A program made the position numbers and the translations under genes. Positions 1 through 16,298 of a stretch of 64,000 nucleotides of DNA are shown one piece after another. Position 1 is the first letter of the stretch. Each line of letters starts with the position of its first letter. This DNA is from Bugula neritina. Taxonomy: Eukaryota > Bryozoa > Gymnolaemata > Cheilostomatida > Bugulidae. The stretch is taken from contig OZ037767.1 of NCBI GenBank assembly GCA_964035545.1, positions 32,332,628 through 32,396,627 of the forward strand, read 5' to 3'. Below the pieces are notes generated by a model, which was not told the origin of the DNA, made no database searches, and worked only from the letters and a program-made list of their open reading frames with translations.

Positions 1-2465
<2,465 letters not shown>

Positions 2466-5400
2466 TCAGTGAAGCAGGGCGTCGTCCTCCTTTGGACTCC
2501 CTGGCAACTCAGTACTCTGCTGCTGCTGCCGGGCGGGAGGCTGGTGAGTTGGGGCGGCAGAGTCAACTCCTACGCTGATGGACACGCTTCGCGCTGCCGA
2601 GAGATGGCTGACTCCAGTCATCATGCTGCTCTCAGCTGCCTGTCCACCTGACCTCTGGAGGCAGCCAAACCTCCTACCAAACACTTTCCCCAGCAGCGTC
2701 AGAATTTCAGCATTTGAGTAACAGAGCACAACAGCGACAAGGAACCCCTGAAAGAAAGATGAACCGCTGAAAGAAAGATGAACCGCTGGAAGGAAGGAGG
2801 GAAAACACGGAACTACTAAACTTATTATATACAATGCAAGAGACAAATATGCCAGAAAGACAGTGGATCTCACTGGATCCCAAATCCTGTACCTGGAGGT
2901 GAAGAATTACTGCGGCCACACAGTCTAAGACCAGCTTAGCCTTGTAGTGGGTCTCCCCGTCAGGACTGTACAGAGTGAAGACTAAGAGCAGTCCAAATGG
3001 TGGAACCAGAATAGCCATCGCCTTCACCAGACGTCTGCAACACAGAAACATACGTCTGCAACACAGTGGTGCTGAGGTAGAGGTGCTAAGGTAGAGGTGC
3101 TAAGGTAGAGGTGCTAAGGTAGAGGTGCTAAGGTAGAGGTGCTAAGGTAGAGGTGCTAAGGTAGAGGTGCTGAAGTAGAGGTGCTAAGGTAGGGGTGCTG
3201 AGGTAGAGGTACTAAGGTAGAGGTGCTGAGGTAGAAGTGCTAAGGTAGAGGTGCTGAGGTAGTGGTACTGAAGTTACATGTTAAACACTACCAAAAGCCA
3301 CTACTCTGTCTAAAGTTACATCCTTACGAAACAGGTTTCATAGTCAAACAATACGATTGCACAAAGCTACATCCTAGTTGGTATTATTCCATTCTATATT
3401 CTCTCACATTCATCTAATATTTAGATTGAGGTCTCATTATCATGCAGCTGCCTGTCAACGACAAACATTTCACCAAACAGCAGACCAAATTAAACACTTT
3501 CACATTCTATAATCATTATTATTAGTCACTCCGGTTTGGAAACTCGATCAATGGTTATCTGCAGTGTTTCAATGGTTATCTGCAGCATTTCAATGGTTAT
3601 CTGCAGCATTTCAATGGTTATCGGCAGCAAAGCATTGAACAACTTCAGTTGATTATTGCCTCATTGAGTTGAAAGATTTCTTCATTAGAAAAACCTGCTC
3701 TTAGCCGGATATATTAAAATGCACTTGAAATAAATACTACTTTTTATGATTTATACTGATCAAAGTAAATACTGCTTCTTCTTATTTATACTCCTCGAGT
3801 AAAATCAACTGATGATGCAGCAAACCAACAACTTTCACATCATACTGGCCAATAAAAACAACCTATAAAAAAACTTCACCCAATTGAAATATTATCTTTG
3901 GAACATGGTGGCTTGCTTGAGTGCGTGGACAGGTTTTAATATAGTAGTAATATAATCATAATATACCGGTGATATAATAGTAATACAGTAATAATATACT
4001 AGTAATATAATAGTAATACAGTAAGAATATAATAGTAATATAATTGTAATACAGTAATAATATACTAGTAATATAATGGTAATACAGTAATAATATACTA
4101 ATAATATAATAGTAATACAGTAATAATATACTAGTAATATACTAGTAATATAGCAGTAATATAGCAGTAATATACTAGTAATATAGCAGTAATATACTAG
4201 TAATATAGCAGTTATATATATACTAACGAGTAATAGTCAGGCTCATCTTTCCTGGCGGCCATCTTGGTTAGAATCACTCTCATAATATTTGCTAAGAAAA
4301 CAATGTTCAGCTAAAAATAGAAAACACAACTATTAAAACATAGAAATGGTAGCAAACAGAATTGCATAACCAATATTCTAGAGACTCAGCTGAGGATCAA
4401 GAAGGGCAGGGGGCAGTGAACTTACCACTAGAAACAGGATGAGAGGGGCATAGACTATCCAGTCCAGCGAGTCTCCATTAAACCAACAACTGAAACAAGA
4501 TTCAAAACAAAAATAATTGAAGCAAAAATACAGTTTGATGCAATTGCTAGGATACTCACAAAACAGTTAATGATAGAGTGATTGAGTAAGTGGTGAGAGA
4601 AAGACAGAGTGAATGAGATTTGGTGTTAGTTGGTGGTATTAGTTATGACTTAGTGGTATTTGCTGCATTGAGATATCATATAATCTGTGAGAAGACATTC
4701 CATATTAGAGGTGGACTTCCACTCAACAATAAAGTTCACTTAACCAGAAGGAGGCAAGTGGAAACCAACCACCACAGTTCCATTCTTCAGTCTAGTTGCT
4801 GAGACATTGTTATATATATAGTCTGAGTACCTTGTATTATATATAGTCTGAGTACCTTGTATTATATATAGACTGAGTACCTTGTATTATATATAGACTG
4901 AGTACTTACCCCACATTGGCTGTAGGACTGGTTGCCTTGGATATGACATACACAGCTGTTATTATTAAGGGAAACCCTGCAAATAGACAAACAGTAGTGC
5001 GTACTATTAGCACTGAGGCTACACAATGAGAGAAGGGGTTAGGGGAAGATAACAGATGAGCAAATGTTTACACTGACAAACTACCACAGCATATATATAT
5101 CAGTGTATATATCAGTGTATATATCAGTGTATATATCAGTGTATATATCAGTGTATATCAGTGTATATATCAGTGTGTATATCAGTGTATATCAGTGTGT
5201 ATATTAGTGTATATCAGTGTATATCAGTGTGTATATCAGTGTATATATCAGTGTGTATATCAGTGTATATATCAGTGTGTATATCAGTGTGTATATTAGT
5301 GTATATATCAGTGTGTATATCAGTGTATATATCAGTGTGTATATCAGTGTATATATCAGTGTGTATATCAGTGTGTATATCAGTGTATATATCAGTGTGT

Positions 5401-8400
5401 ATATCAGTGTGTATCAGTGTATATATCAGTGTATATATCAGTGTATATATCAGTGTATATCAGTGTATATCAGTGTGTATATCAGTGTATATCAGTGTGT
5501 ATATCAGTGTATATCAGTGTGTATATCAGTGTGTATATCAGTGTGTGTATCAGTGTATATATCAGTGTGTATATCAGTGTGTATATCAGTGTATATATCA
5601 GTGTATATCAGTGTGTATATCAGTGTGTATATCAGTATGTATATCAGTGTATATATCAGTGTGTATATCAGTGTGTATATCAGTGTATATCAGTGTATAT
5701 TAGTGTATATCAGTGTATATATCAGTGTATATATCAGTGTATATATCAGTGTATATCAGTGTGTATATCAGTGTATATCAGTGTATATATCAGTGTGTAT
5801 ATCAGTGTGTATATCAGTGTATATATCAGTGTGTATATCAGTGTGTATATCAGTGTATATATCAGTGTGTATATCAGTGTGTATCAGTGTATATATCAGT
5901 GTATATATCAGTGTATATATCAGTGTATATCAGTGTATATCAGTGTGTATATCAGTGTATATCAGTGTGTATATCAGTGTATATCAGTGTGTATATCAGT
6001 GTGTATATCAGTGTGTGTATCAGTGTATATATCAGTGTGTATATCAGTGTGTATATCAGTGTATATATCAGTGTATATCAGTGTGTATATCAGTGTGTAT
6101 ATCAGTATGTATATCAGTGTATATATCAGTGTGTATATCAGTGTGTATATCAGTGTATATCAGTGTATATTAGTGTATATCAGTGTATATATCAGTGTAT
6201 ATATCAGTGTATATATCAGTGTATATCAGTGTGTATATCAGTGTATATCAGTGTATATATCAGTGTGTATATCAGTGTGTATATCAGTGTGTATATCAGT
6301 GTGTATATCAGTGTGTATATCAGTGTGTATATCAGTGTATATATCAGTATGTGTATCAGTGTGTATATCAGTGTATATATCAGTGTGTATATCAGTATGT
6401 ATATCAGTGTGTATATCAGTGTATATATCAGTGTATATATCAGTGTGTATATCAGTGTATATATCAGTGTGTATATCAGTGTGTATATCAGTGTATATAT
6501 CAGTGTGTATATCAGTGTGTATATTAGTGTATATCAGTGTATATCAGTGTGTATATCAGTGTGTATATCAGTGTGTATATCAGTGTGTATATCAGTGTGT
6601 ATATCAGTGTATATATCAGTATGTGTATCAGTGTGTATATCAGTGTATATATCAGTGTGTATATCAGTGTATATATCAGTGTGTATATCAGTGTGTATAT
6701 CAGTGTGTATATCAGTATGTATATCAGTGTGTATATCAGTGTATATATCAGTGTATATCAGTGTGTATATCAGTGTGTATATCAGTGTGTATATCAGTGT
6801 ATATATCAGTGTATATCAGTGTATATATCAGTGTATATATCAGTGTATATTCAGTGTGTATATCAGTGTGTATATCAGTGTGTATATCAGTGTGTATATT
6901 AGTGTATATCAGTGTGTATATCAGTGTGTATATCAGTGTATATATCAGTGTATATCAGTGTATATATCAGTGTGTATATCAGTGTATATATCAGTGTATA
7001 TATCAGTGTGTATATCAGTGTGTATATCAGTGTGTATATCAGTGTGTATATCAGTGTGTATATCAGTGTGTATATTAGTGTATGCATGCACTGTTCTATC
7101 AGGTAAACTATAAATTTTTGGTATGATTTTAATTTAGTTGGCATTTCACGCAAGATAAACACACTTAACTCATTAGTGAGTAGAAAGAGTACATCTGTTT
7201 CCAATACTCAACAATAACAATTGGAAAGTACAACCAACTGACCCAGTTTACACAATTCATCTCATATTTTATTTCATATTTTATTGCTAAATATGCAGAA
7301 ACTGCCTGTATCTGATAAACTAGCATAGCTGACCCAGCGACCCCAGCAACGACCCCAGCAGCTACCTCACCGTCTCTGCTCGTGGCAGCAAATCATAAAG
7401 AGAGAGTAACTCCGACACTATTGTCCCCCATGACCCCCTCCCTCCCCCTTTGGATAGCAGAAACAGTAGAGACATTGAGTTTTCCTACGGGAAGACCAGG
7501 GCAAGATAATTACTAGGAAATGGAAACGTACAACAATCTTTAAAATGATAAGCAGTGTCTGAGAGTATTAGTAGCTGTTAGTCTAGACAGAGAAACAGCA
7601 GACACTGGGGGGGGGGGGGGGGTATGATCTCAATCAGAGCTGGTTTATTGGTTACATTATACGACCACAGCTTCCCTTTATAATCACTTGTATGTTCCAC
7701 ACATCTGATACCACTCTGGTCTTCACAGAACTAATACGATTTTGTTATTAGCAATACTTTCAAAGATATTTACCACAGATTGAAGTAACTTCTACTGAAA
7801 ACAAGGAATTATATTTAATCAAGCACCACTGCCCGAGTCAAGAATTTTGTTATTTCATTGCAAAACAATTGTATCTGCTAGATGACCTTGGGAGGTCGTG
7901 GTATAGTAACTGCTCACCCCATCCAGCCAAGCACAACGCCCAGAACTTGGGGTGACGGAAAGTGTTGACCATAAGCCAGTTGAGATTAAATCCTTGGAGT
8001 AACATCCACATGAACATGGTGAGGGAGGAGTATTTAGCCAGAGAGTTGACGACTCTACACCCAACCTATAATTCATATAATATATATATAAGTATGATAT
8101 GTTGTGCAAGGCTACGTGCTTGGTAACAGAAGACAAACGTAATAAGCATGTATAGAATTACTTCTAGTATACTCACAGAGTTCTCCTTTAGCATGTCTGC
8201 AGCAACATCTGGCGCCCTGATGGTCAGCTGGTATATTAAATGAATGAAGTCATAAAGAGCTAGGGCTACAAATAAGTTGATGTGTATCTTGATTCTCAAC
8301 TGGGTGTGTAGCCTGAAAGTTAAAACTATTTCAATATGATGTACAATCAACAGTTAGGCACACTGGAGGGGTGGCTAGGAGGGGTGGCTAGGAGGGGTGG

Positions 8401-11400
8401 CCAGAAGGGATGGCCACGCATTGGGGTGGCCAGAAGGGGTGGCCACGCATTGATTTTAGAAATGGAGAGTTTTAAAGGTGCTAATTACTCTGTGAAAACT
8501 CTAGACTGTTCTGTGCACTCAGTTAGCCACAAAAGCTCTTCAAACTTTCACAGGAGTTGCTTTCCCACAATTTTGTACACATAAAGTATTATCTTGAAAT
8601 TATTGAAGCTAGTTTATTATATATATACAAGCAAAAACTTCTGCAGATGATCACAGATGTGTTTTTCACTTTCCCCAAGTTTAATTCTAGTGATTTTCTC
8701 GTGAAAACATCTGAATCAAGTGAACCATATGGCCACAAAGTAATGAGAAGCATGAGCAGGTTGGTCTGCACTATGGAGAATAATGTGTACGATTGAGCTT
8801 TGCCAATAAATTTAAGTGGAACTATATATACATCACTAATATAAGCAATTTGATTTTTAAACAATGCTATTGGTTAAAATGCATAATTTTATACTATTTT
8901 AAAAATGAATTCAGAGCCAAAATTAATTTAGCTGAGTTACAGTTACAGAAGAAACACCCTAAAGCTTTGTTATAATTTAAAATATATATGATTATGTTTA
9001 AGCCATCCATTAGTAAAATAATATTGGGGTGCCATATTCAAAGATCGTGAGCGCATACTTTTCCATGTGTGCCTTTGTCACAAAAATACTAATTTCTTAT
9101 TAGAAAATAGAACTGGTGCATTTTTATTGTGAAGCATGGAGTAAAAATACTTTAGAGAAAGATATTGTTATAGTTGTTGCATTCAAACAAGGCGGAATTT
9201 ATGATATAACATTATATAGGTATATGTAGGTATATTACTATACAATATGTGCTACCAAAATAAAAAACAACTTTTATCTTGGATGAAACCTTAATCATTT
9301 TAATCATCCCTCATGTTTCTGTTTCTCAAAAAAATTTTACAGAATTTTGTTGATTTTTGCAGATGTTTAACGGGTACTGACAGAGTAGCGAATGATTCAC
9401 GGCTGTGCTCAGAAGATTTCAATATCTATTCATTTCAACATTTATTTTGTGCCATAATTTTATAAAACATAGTTTTTTCACACATCAGCATAAATTTGTT
9501 TTCATTTTTGCATAAATAGCTTAGTCACACAATTATTCAGCATGCTTATGGCACATGAAATATGTCCATTCATAACCAACATATGCTTATATAAATAACT
9601 TAGTTTTAATTTGAGATAGTGTAGTGCAGTCTTTAAATTCAGTATCAGCATAGAATTCTAGTTAGGACGCTATTATTTTTGGTATTTCAGCAAATCTTTT
9701 ATTTTTAAGATAGCTAGGTGAAATTGACTACTATTTTGCACAATTCCCATTTTTTTAAAATCCAATCCAAGATGTCAATTTGTTTTTTTAAATATTTGAG
9801 TTTGGGAAGAGATAGAATTCTGCACTCTAGAGGTTGTAAATCCAGAACCAGCAAAAAACTTCGATATGAAAACTTTTTTTAAATGGCTTGGCTTTTTAAA
9901 TGGCCACTTAGTAGAGTGTATAAGCTAACCGTTTAGTAGATCCGGTTAAGATTACTATGCATTACTACAAAAAAATTAGCCGAATTTTAGACACGTGTAC
10001 AGTAGGCTGTCAGATAAGGCCGTCTCACTCTTGTCACAGAGGAGAGGCGCGGATTATAACTCATGGCGAATCATATATCCTTATCATCACGCTTTAACAT
10101 GAATCGCACTTTAAGTGCGATTACAAGTTAATTAATACCTAACTGTATCACACCCTTGTATGCAGAGGCAGACATAACTTATAACAGCGTTATCTTATTT
10201 TTAAACAGTGTTAAAATCACCAGACATGCTAAATTCAATAAATTCATCAAAATAAACAACATAAATCATTCTAAGTAACATTTATAGTCACTAAAAAGTT
10301 ACTTGCAAAACTGTTTTTAACTTATTCTGATTTAGATAGCAATGTGAACATAAATAATTAAACACAAGGGGGACAACTACAAAAAAGCAACTTGAAATTT
10401 ATGCATAGACAACTCCAAATATATTGATAAGGGATAACAAATGTAAAGCATCTGTAGCCTATGCACTGAAATGACGCGAAACACTTCAGCTATCTTCTAA
10501 TATTTTTAAAATGAACCTAGAAGTTGGGCTCAAATCGTTAAAATATGATACTTTGCCATCGAGTGATGCACCAACAAAAGGTGGTGCGATGTTTAAAAAT
10601 TAGCAATGGCCAAGCGTCTATAGGCAAAGGGTTAAAGTTAAAAGTAATGTCATTGGCGCTTTTGGCCTTCATCATGAGGACATCATAATCGTCATTATGC
10701 CCCTTTCTGCGTAGCCAACTTATATATAAGTTTATAGGTTTATAAATGGAAAATTTTGCCATTTTATGACAACAGCTTTAAAACTCACTCATGCACGTAA
10801 GTAAATAAAAAAGCTATTAAGTTTATGAAACGGTGTGATTACAATGTGAATATGAGTTGAATAATGCTTTCAATAACCGCTTTACACAAAATACATTACA
10901 GTTGCTATAAATGTAAGACTAGTGAATTGGATGCAAATAGGCACGGTAATACTACTTATTGTATGCTATTTTCATAAAATGTTTAGTGAATAATTAGCAT
11001 GCTCACAGTGGTTGTGGCCTACTCACTCTGAAAACATGAGAAAATACGAGTAAAGCTGAAACATATAAAACACATGAATTATAACCATGTTCAGTGCCAG
11101 TAAGTTGCGCAGAATAAAACGTGTCCATCATTGAAACTGCAATTAAATCAAGTTTCTGCTGATAATTAAATATCATTTGTTTAATTAAACAATTTATTTA
11201 TAATTTTCATCCTAAATCTTTTGTGAAAACATTTAACTAAGGTGCAAAAACTGTAAACATAGAGTAATCTGAGCCACGCTTCCTACCAATAAGTAGCATA
11301 TTGGTGAACAACGCTTTAAAGATGCCATAGATCACGCTGCCTGTAGGCTAAGCTGCCTGTAGGCTAAGCTGCCTGTAGGCTAAGCTGCCTGTAGGCTAAG

Positions 11401-14400
11401 CTGCCTGTAGGCTAAGCTGCCATGTGAAATATAACGGGATTTGTGAAATAGAATAATAGTGTAAATAACTAACTTGACAAGAAAGAAGATGGCAATGGCT
11501 GGAAGGATAGCGCACAAGCTGACAGTCTCGCATACAATCTCAATGGTGTGTCTCGCCTTCACCCACCCCTAACAATACATACATGTTAATGTGAAGAATA
11601 CATGCTTTGAATAGCATAGCTAATAGATTTGGCTTTCGTTAAGTGACACGCCCACCTGGTGACACACCCACCTGGTGACACATCCACCTGGTGACACACC
11701 CACCTGGTGACACGCCCACCTAGTGACACGCCCACCTGGTGACACATCTACCTGGTGACACGCTCACCTGGTGACACATCCACCTGGTGACACGCTCACC
11801 TGGTGACACATCCACCTGGTGACACGCCCACCTGGTGACACATCCACCTGGTGACACATCCACCTGGTGACACATCTACCTGGTGACACACCCACCTGGT
11901 GACACACCTACCTGGTGACACGCCCACCTGGTGACACATCCACCTGGTGACACGCCCACCTGGTGACACATCCACCTGGTGACACGCTCACCTGGTGACA
12001 CATCCACCTGGTGACACGCCCACCTGGTGACACGCCCACCTGGTGACACGTCCACCTGGTGACACGCCCACCTGGTGACACATCCACCTGGTGACACGCC
12101 CACCTGGTGACACACCCACCTGGTGACAGGACAATAATTCTGGGTCGATGCATCTTTTATAGCTGGACTCATGGAGGTTGGTGGAGAGTGTCTGATTCCA
12201 TACACCATCAGCCAGACATTCTCTTTCCAGAAAGTGCTTATCTGGTGTATGGTACAAGGATATAATACAAGGATATAATACAAGAATATAATACAATAAT
12301 TTAACACAATAATATGATACAATAATATAACACAATAATTTAACACAATAATATAATACAATGATAAAATACAATAATATAATACAATAATATAATACAA
12401 TAATAAAATACAATAATATAATACAATAATATAACACAATAATATGACACAATAATATGATACAATAATATAACACAATAATATAACACAATAATATAAC
12501 ACAATAATATAATACAATAATTTAACACAATAATATGATACAATAGTATAATACAATAATATAATACAATAATATAATACAATAATAAAATACAATAATA
12601 TAATACAATAATAAAATACAATAATATGATACAATAATATAACACAATAATATAATACAATAATATAATACAATAATTTGACACAATAATATAATACAAT
12701 AATATAATACAATAATATAACATAATAATATAATACAATAATATAATATAATACAATAATAAAATACAATAATATAATACAATAATATAATATAATACAA
12801 TAATATAATACAATAATATAACACAATAATATAATACAATAATATAACACAATAATATGATACAATAATATGATACAATAATATAACACAATAATATAAC
12901 ACAATAATATAACACAATAATATAATACAATAATTTAACACAATAATATAATACAATAATAAAATACAATAATATGATACAATAATATGATACAATAATA
13001 TAACACAATAATATAACACAATAATATGATACAATAGTATAATACAATAATATAATACAATAATATAATACAATAATAAAATACAATAATATAATACAAT
13101 AATATAACACAATAATATGATACAATAATATAATACAATAATATGATACAATAATATAATACAATAATATAACACAATAATATAATACAATAATATAACA
13201 CAATAACATAATACTATATTACAATATAATACAATATAATAAAACTCTACCTGCGTCCACACAAGCCATGACACTCTCTACTAGAAACTCTGGGCAGGGG
13301 AGGCGTGGCCTAGTTGCAGGTTGACCTTTGAACCAACATTTAAACATGTCGAAGGTGGCTGGGCAAGCAGCAGTCGAGATGTCAACAGTAGCAGACGACT
13401 CTAAAAGTGAAATTATATCTGAATGATGGAAGTATACATGTCACATTAACTATGGACTATATGACTAGGAGACGCACCTTTACCATATGAAACAGTGCTA
13501 GATTGCTGCCACTGTTCTTCTACCATGCTGTCACAACACTTCTCTGCTTCCAGGCAGCAATCTATCCAATGCTGACACTTCACTTCGCTGCCGATTATTT
13601 TGCACACTTCCTTGCTGTTGTTTAGTGATGGCACAACGCTGAACTGCTTTTTCGTGAGGCTCTCTGCAAACCATAAGTTATGGGTCATATTAGTTGTGGG
13701 CTACATGACTATGTGGCCATATTAGTCATGGGCTACATGGCGATGTGGCCATATCAGTCGTGGGCTACATGGCGTTGTGGCCATATTAGTCGTGGGCTAC
13801 ATGGCGATGTGGCCATATTAGTTGTGGGTTATATGACTATGTGGCCATATTAGTCATGGGCTACATGGCGATGTGGCCATATTAGTTGTGGGTTATATGA
13901 CTATGTGGCCATATTAGTTGTGGGCTACATGTCTATGTGGCCATATCAGTAGTGGGCTATATGACTATGTGGTCACATAGTAGTGGGCTATATGACTATG
14001 TGGCCATATCAGTAGTGGGCTATATGACTATGTGGCCATATCAGTAGTGGGCTATATGACTATGTGGCCATATCAGTAGTGGGCTATATGACTATGTGGT
14101 CACATGGTAGTGGGCTATATGACTATGTGGCCATATCAGTAGTGGGCTATATGACTATGTGGTCACATGGTAGTGGGCTATATGACTATGTGGCCATATC
14201 AGTAGTGGGCTATATGACTATGTGGCCATATCAGTAGTGGGCTATATGACTATGTGGCCATATAGTAGTGGGCTATATCTACTGTCAAGTTGCAGGTTTA
14301 CCAATCCTATAAGTGGAGGAATCACACTCGGCCTGTACAAGCCCAGTTCCACCAGGGGTTCTGAAGATGTAGTTGAAGCAGTTGCAGCAGGACAACAACC

Positions 14401-14479
14401 GGAATGCTGGTGGCTCTAGCTGTATTCCATTTGAGTATCTACAAGTAGGGGTTGTCTGTTCCCCCCAGATGAATGTCAT
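2466..14479 (-). CDS. Secretin-family (class B) G protein-coupled receptor, core exons
   Basis: Seven-helix plasma-membrane receptor expected to bind a peptide ligand and signal through G proteins. Minus-strand exons in transcript order: 14479-14302, 13663-13484, 13400-13251, 12241-12120, 11568-11474, 8312-8177, 8065-7918, 4976-4910, 4489-4426, 4310-4228, 3034-2893, 2747-2466. All junctions are GT-AG and every phase matches, giving 549 codons including the stop. The exons at 13400 and 12241 form a hormone-receptor (HormR)-like module (CPATFDMFKCWF, LPCPEF, RECLADGVW). TM1 is in the exon at 11568 and TM2 at 8312. TM3 begins with a GCR motif at 8065. A GWG motif opens TM4, a CWF motif precedes TM5, LVKAMAILVPPFG is TM6 and GFLVAVVLCYSNAEI is TM7. 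These are class B signatures. The Ser/Gln-rich tail after TM7 is about 65 residues. HormR directly before TM1, with no recognisable GAIN domain, argues against an adhesion GPCR. The ligand cannot be assigned. Upstream exons are described separately. Confidence 0.85.
3059..3272. repeat. 14-bp minisatellite
   Basis: About 15 copies of GGTAGAGGTGCTAA in the GPCR intron before the TM6 exon, beside a duplicated acceptor sequence (ACGTCTGCAACACAG twice). Confidence 0.9.
4810..4905. repeat. Donor-proximal repeat beside the TM4 exon
   Basis: Four copies of a unit of about 27 bp containing TCTGAGTACCTTGTATTA. On the minus strand the array starts right at the TM4 donor GTAAGTACTCAG. Confidence 0.85.
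5090..7085. repeat. 2-kb GTGTATATCA minisatellite with 470-bp duplication
   Basis: 8-10-bp units (GTGTATATCA, GTATATATCA). Rare variants GTGTGTGTAT (5541 and 6011) and CAGTATGT (5633 and 6103) recur exactly 470 bp apart. Intron of the GPCR gene. Confidence 0.95.
7607..7622. repeat. Poly-G tract
   Basis: Sixteen G in a row inside a GPCR intron. Confidence 0.95.
8313..11473 (-). other. 3.2-kb GPCR intron, largely unique sequence
   Basis: The only long non-repetitive intron of this gene. AT-rich. Contains a 13-bp GGGGTGGCTAGGA-type repeat (8361-8452), a near-perfect palindrome ATCGCACTTTAAGTGCGAT (about 10104-10122) and a 16-bp x 5 array GCTGCCTGTAGGCTAA (11333-11421). No gene seen. Confidence 0.6.
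11643..12128. repeat. 16-bp minisatellite derived from a HormR exon end and donor
   Basis: About 30 copies. Minus-strand unit GTGGGCGTGTCACCAG. The GPCR exon ending at 12120 finishes TGTCACCAG|GTGGGTG, so every unit repeats exon tail plus donor. Confidence 0.95.
12255..13240. repeat. 1-kb ATAATATAATACA-type array
   Basis: Short AT-rich units (ACAATAATATAA) with frequent variants fill the GPCR intron between exons 13400-13251 and 12241-12120. The long minus-strand open frames of IIVLYYC type are repeat artefacts. Confidence 0.95.
13690..14280. repeat. About 31-bp minisatellite
   Basis: About 19 copies of a unit with GTGGGCTATATGACTATG and TGGCCATATCAGTA, filling a GPCR intron. Confidence 0.93.
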
Positions 14480-15016
14480 CTGTAATACATTACAATGTTA
14501 TTTCAATATTTTTAAAGGCAAATACTGAAGAGATACCACTGGTGCTTTACGTCACTGTGGTAGTTGGAAGTATGAAACTGACAAAACACTCATTGGCTTC
14601 CTACTAGCTAATACTAAGTTTCAACATATAAAAACATCAAACACATCATCATGAAGATTCTTTACCTAGTCTTCAATCTGACCATAACTTGATAATCATA
14701 ATAATCATAATAATAATAATTATTCCAGACTAATCACTCTCGCCAATAATAACTAATTTCCTTTCTTTTATCCTCTTTTAGTTGCAATTTGAAATTTCTC
14801 TCATGATTTACATAAGAAACTATACTGGCAGCTGAAACCATTATATTTTAATGCAGTTTCTTCCAAGTTGAGTCAGTATTGATTCTTAGTACTTCAAAGA
14901 TTCAAGAACTATAAATCTCTATTAGGATGATACAGACTAAGAAATTAGCGTACAACAGAATAAAATATAAGCTAAGAACTCTAACGGTTCACAATAGTCC
15001 CCCACCAAATTCTTAC

Positions 15017-15196
15017 CGTGACAAAAACAGTGAATGTGAAGATACTTGACGACATCATGGAGGGCAGTCTAAATTGGCCAATCACAGCAGAGTTCTCCAG
15101 ACAATTGAAAGCCAACCACCAAGGAGTTGAGAGCAAGCCGCCAATCACATTAGAGATGAGAAGTGATGAACCAATCACATTAGAGATGAGATCCTC
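15017..15196 (-). CDS. Probable upstream exon of the class B GPCR gene
   Basis: Open exon of 60 codons between a CAG acceptor and an ACG|GTAAGA donor, phase 0 at both ends, so it joins cleanly to the exon starting at 14479. It encodes a hydrophobic stretch (ISNVIGGLLSTPWWLAF) followed by VIGQFRLPSMMSSSIF. A direct duplication makes the motif LISNVIG occur twice at its 5' end. No family was recognised. It could be part of the receptor ectodomain or an extra membrane segment. Confidence 0.5.
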
Positions 15197-15749
15197 CTGT
15201 TAGAATACATGAGGCAATACATAAGGAGTTGTGTACCCCAACGAGCTATAGAGTTAACTCATGCTGGGTACATAAGGATTGTATACAGCAGACAGAGAAA
15301 TGAATATATTGAGATGGATTTCTATATATAAATAATGTAATGGGTTGCTTACCGTGTATCAGAAATATTTACTTTCTTAAATAGCAATATACTAGAGAGT
15401 GAGTTTTCCTAATGGCACGAGGAGCGGATAAAGAAAAGTATATAGAGGGGTTCTAAATAGAGCACTGTAGAAAGAAGGTTATTTGACAAGAGATGAAGGT
15501 AATAAATGAGCGTTTATATAAAGGAAGATGAGATATACTACACAAGCGTTGACATGTTCCATAGAGAAAGAGAGAGTAGGGTTAGAAAAAGTTTCCATGA
15601 GGGTTTGTTGAAGAAATTTATGTACACCACTAGACTAAAATAAATAGCTTATATACCAGGAGGTTTGTGCAGGGGGTTATGTTAACATAATATTAGTAAA
15701 TAAACATTTCCATCAGTTTATATATAATGTATATCTTTAAATGGCCAAA

Positions 15750-15896
<147 letters not shown>

Positions 15897-15982
15897 TAGG
15901 GGTGGTGTTATAATAAAAATATATCTAACAATACCACCTTCCAGCAATATTTAACTGCATGCTTGTAATAACTCCCAAAGTG

Positions 15983-16137
15983 TACCTGCACAGTAGTGTA
16001 CCTACACAGTAGTGTACCTACACAGTAGTGTACCTACACAGTAGTGTACCTGCACAGTAGTGTACCTACACAGTAGTGTACCTACACAGTAGTGTACCTA
16101 CACAGTAGTGTACCTAGACAGTAGTGTACCTACACAG
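15983..16137. repeat. 16-bp minisatellite
   Basis: About 10 copies of TGTACCTACACAGTAG in a GPCR intron or 5' region. Confidence 0.92.
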
Positions 16138-16298
16138 TGCCACAGTTAAGATGAGCATGTACATGGCGTGATATAACAAGTTTAAAGACATGAGATGAAA
16201 AGTGAATGTTGATAAACTAAGAGATTAAATTTCCTAACACAGCCCTCACTCAATATAAACATTGTGCACAGATCTCACCTTGTTTCACCTTGTTTCAC

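Noticed and set aside
5161-7113. Long VYISVCIS-type open frames
   Set aside because: Artefacts of the GTGTATATCA array; all frames overlap and have no non-repeat content.
11876-13274. Minus-strand open frames of IIVLYYC and CHQVGVSPGG type
   Set aside because: Translations of two minisatellites. Only 12120-12241 is a true exon within them.
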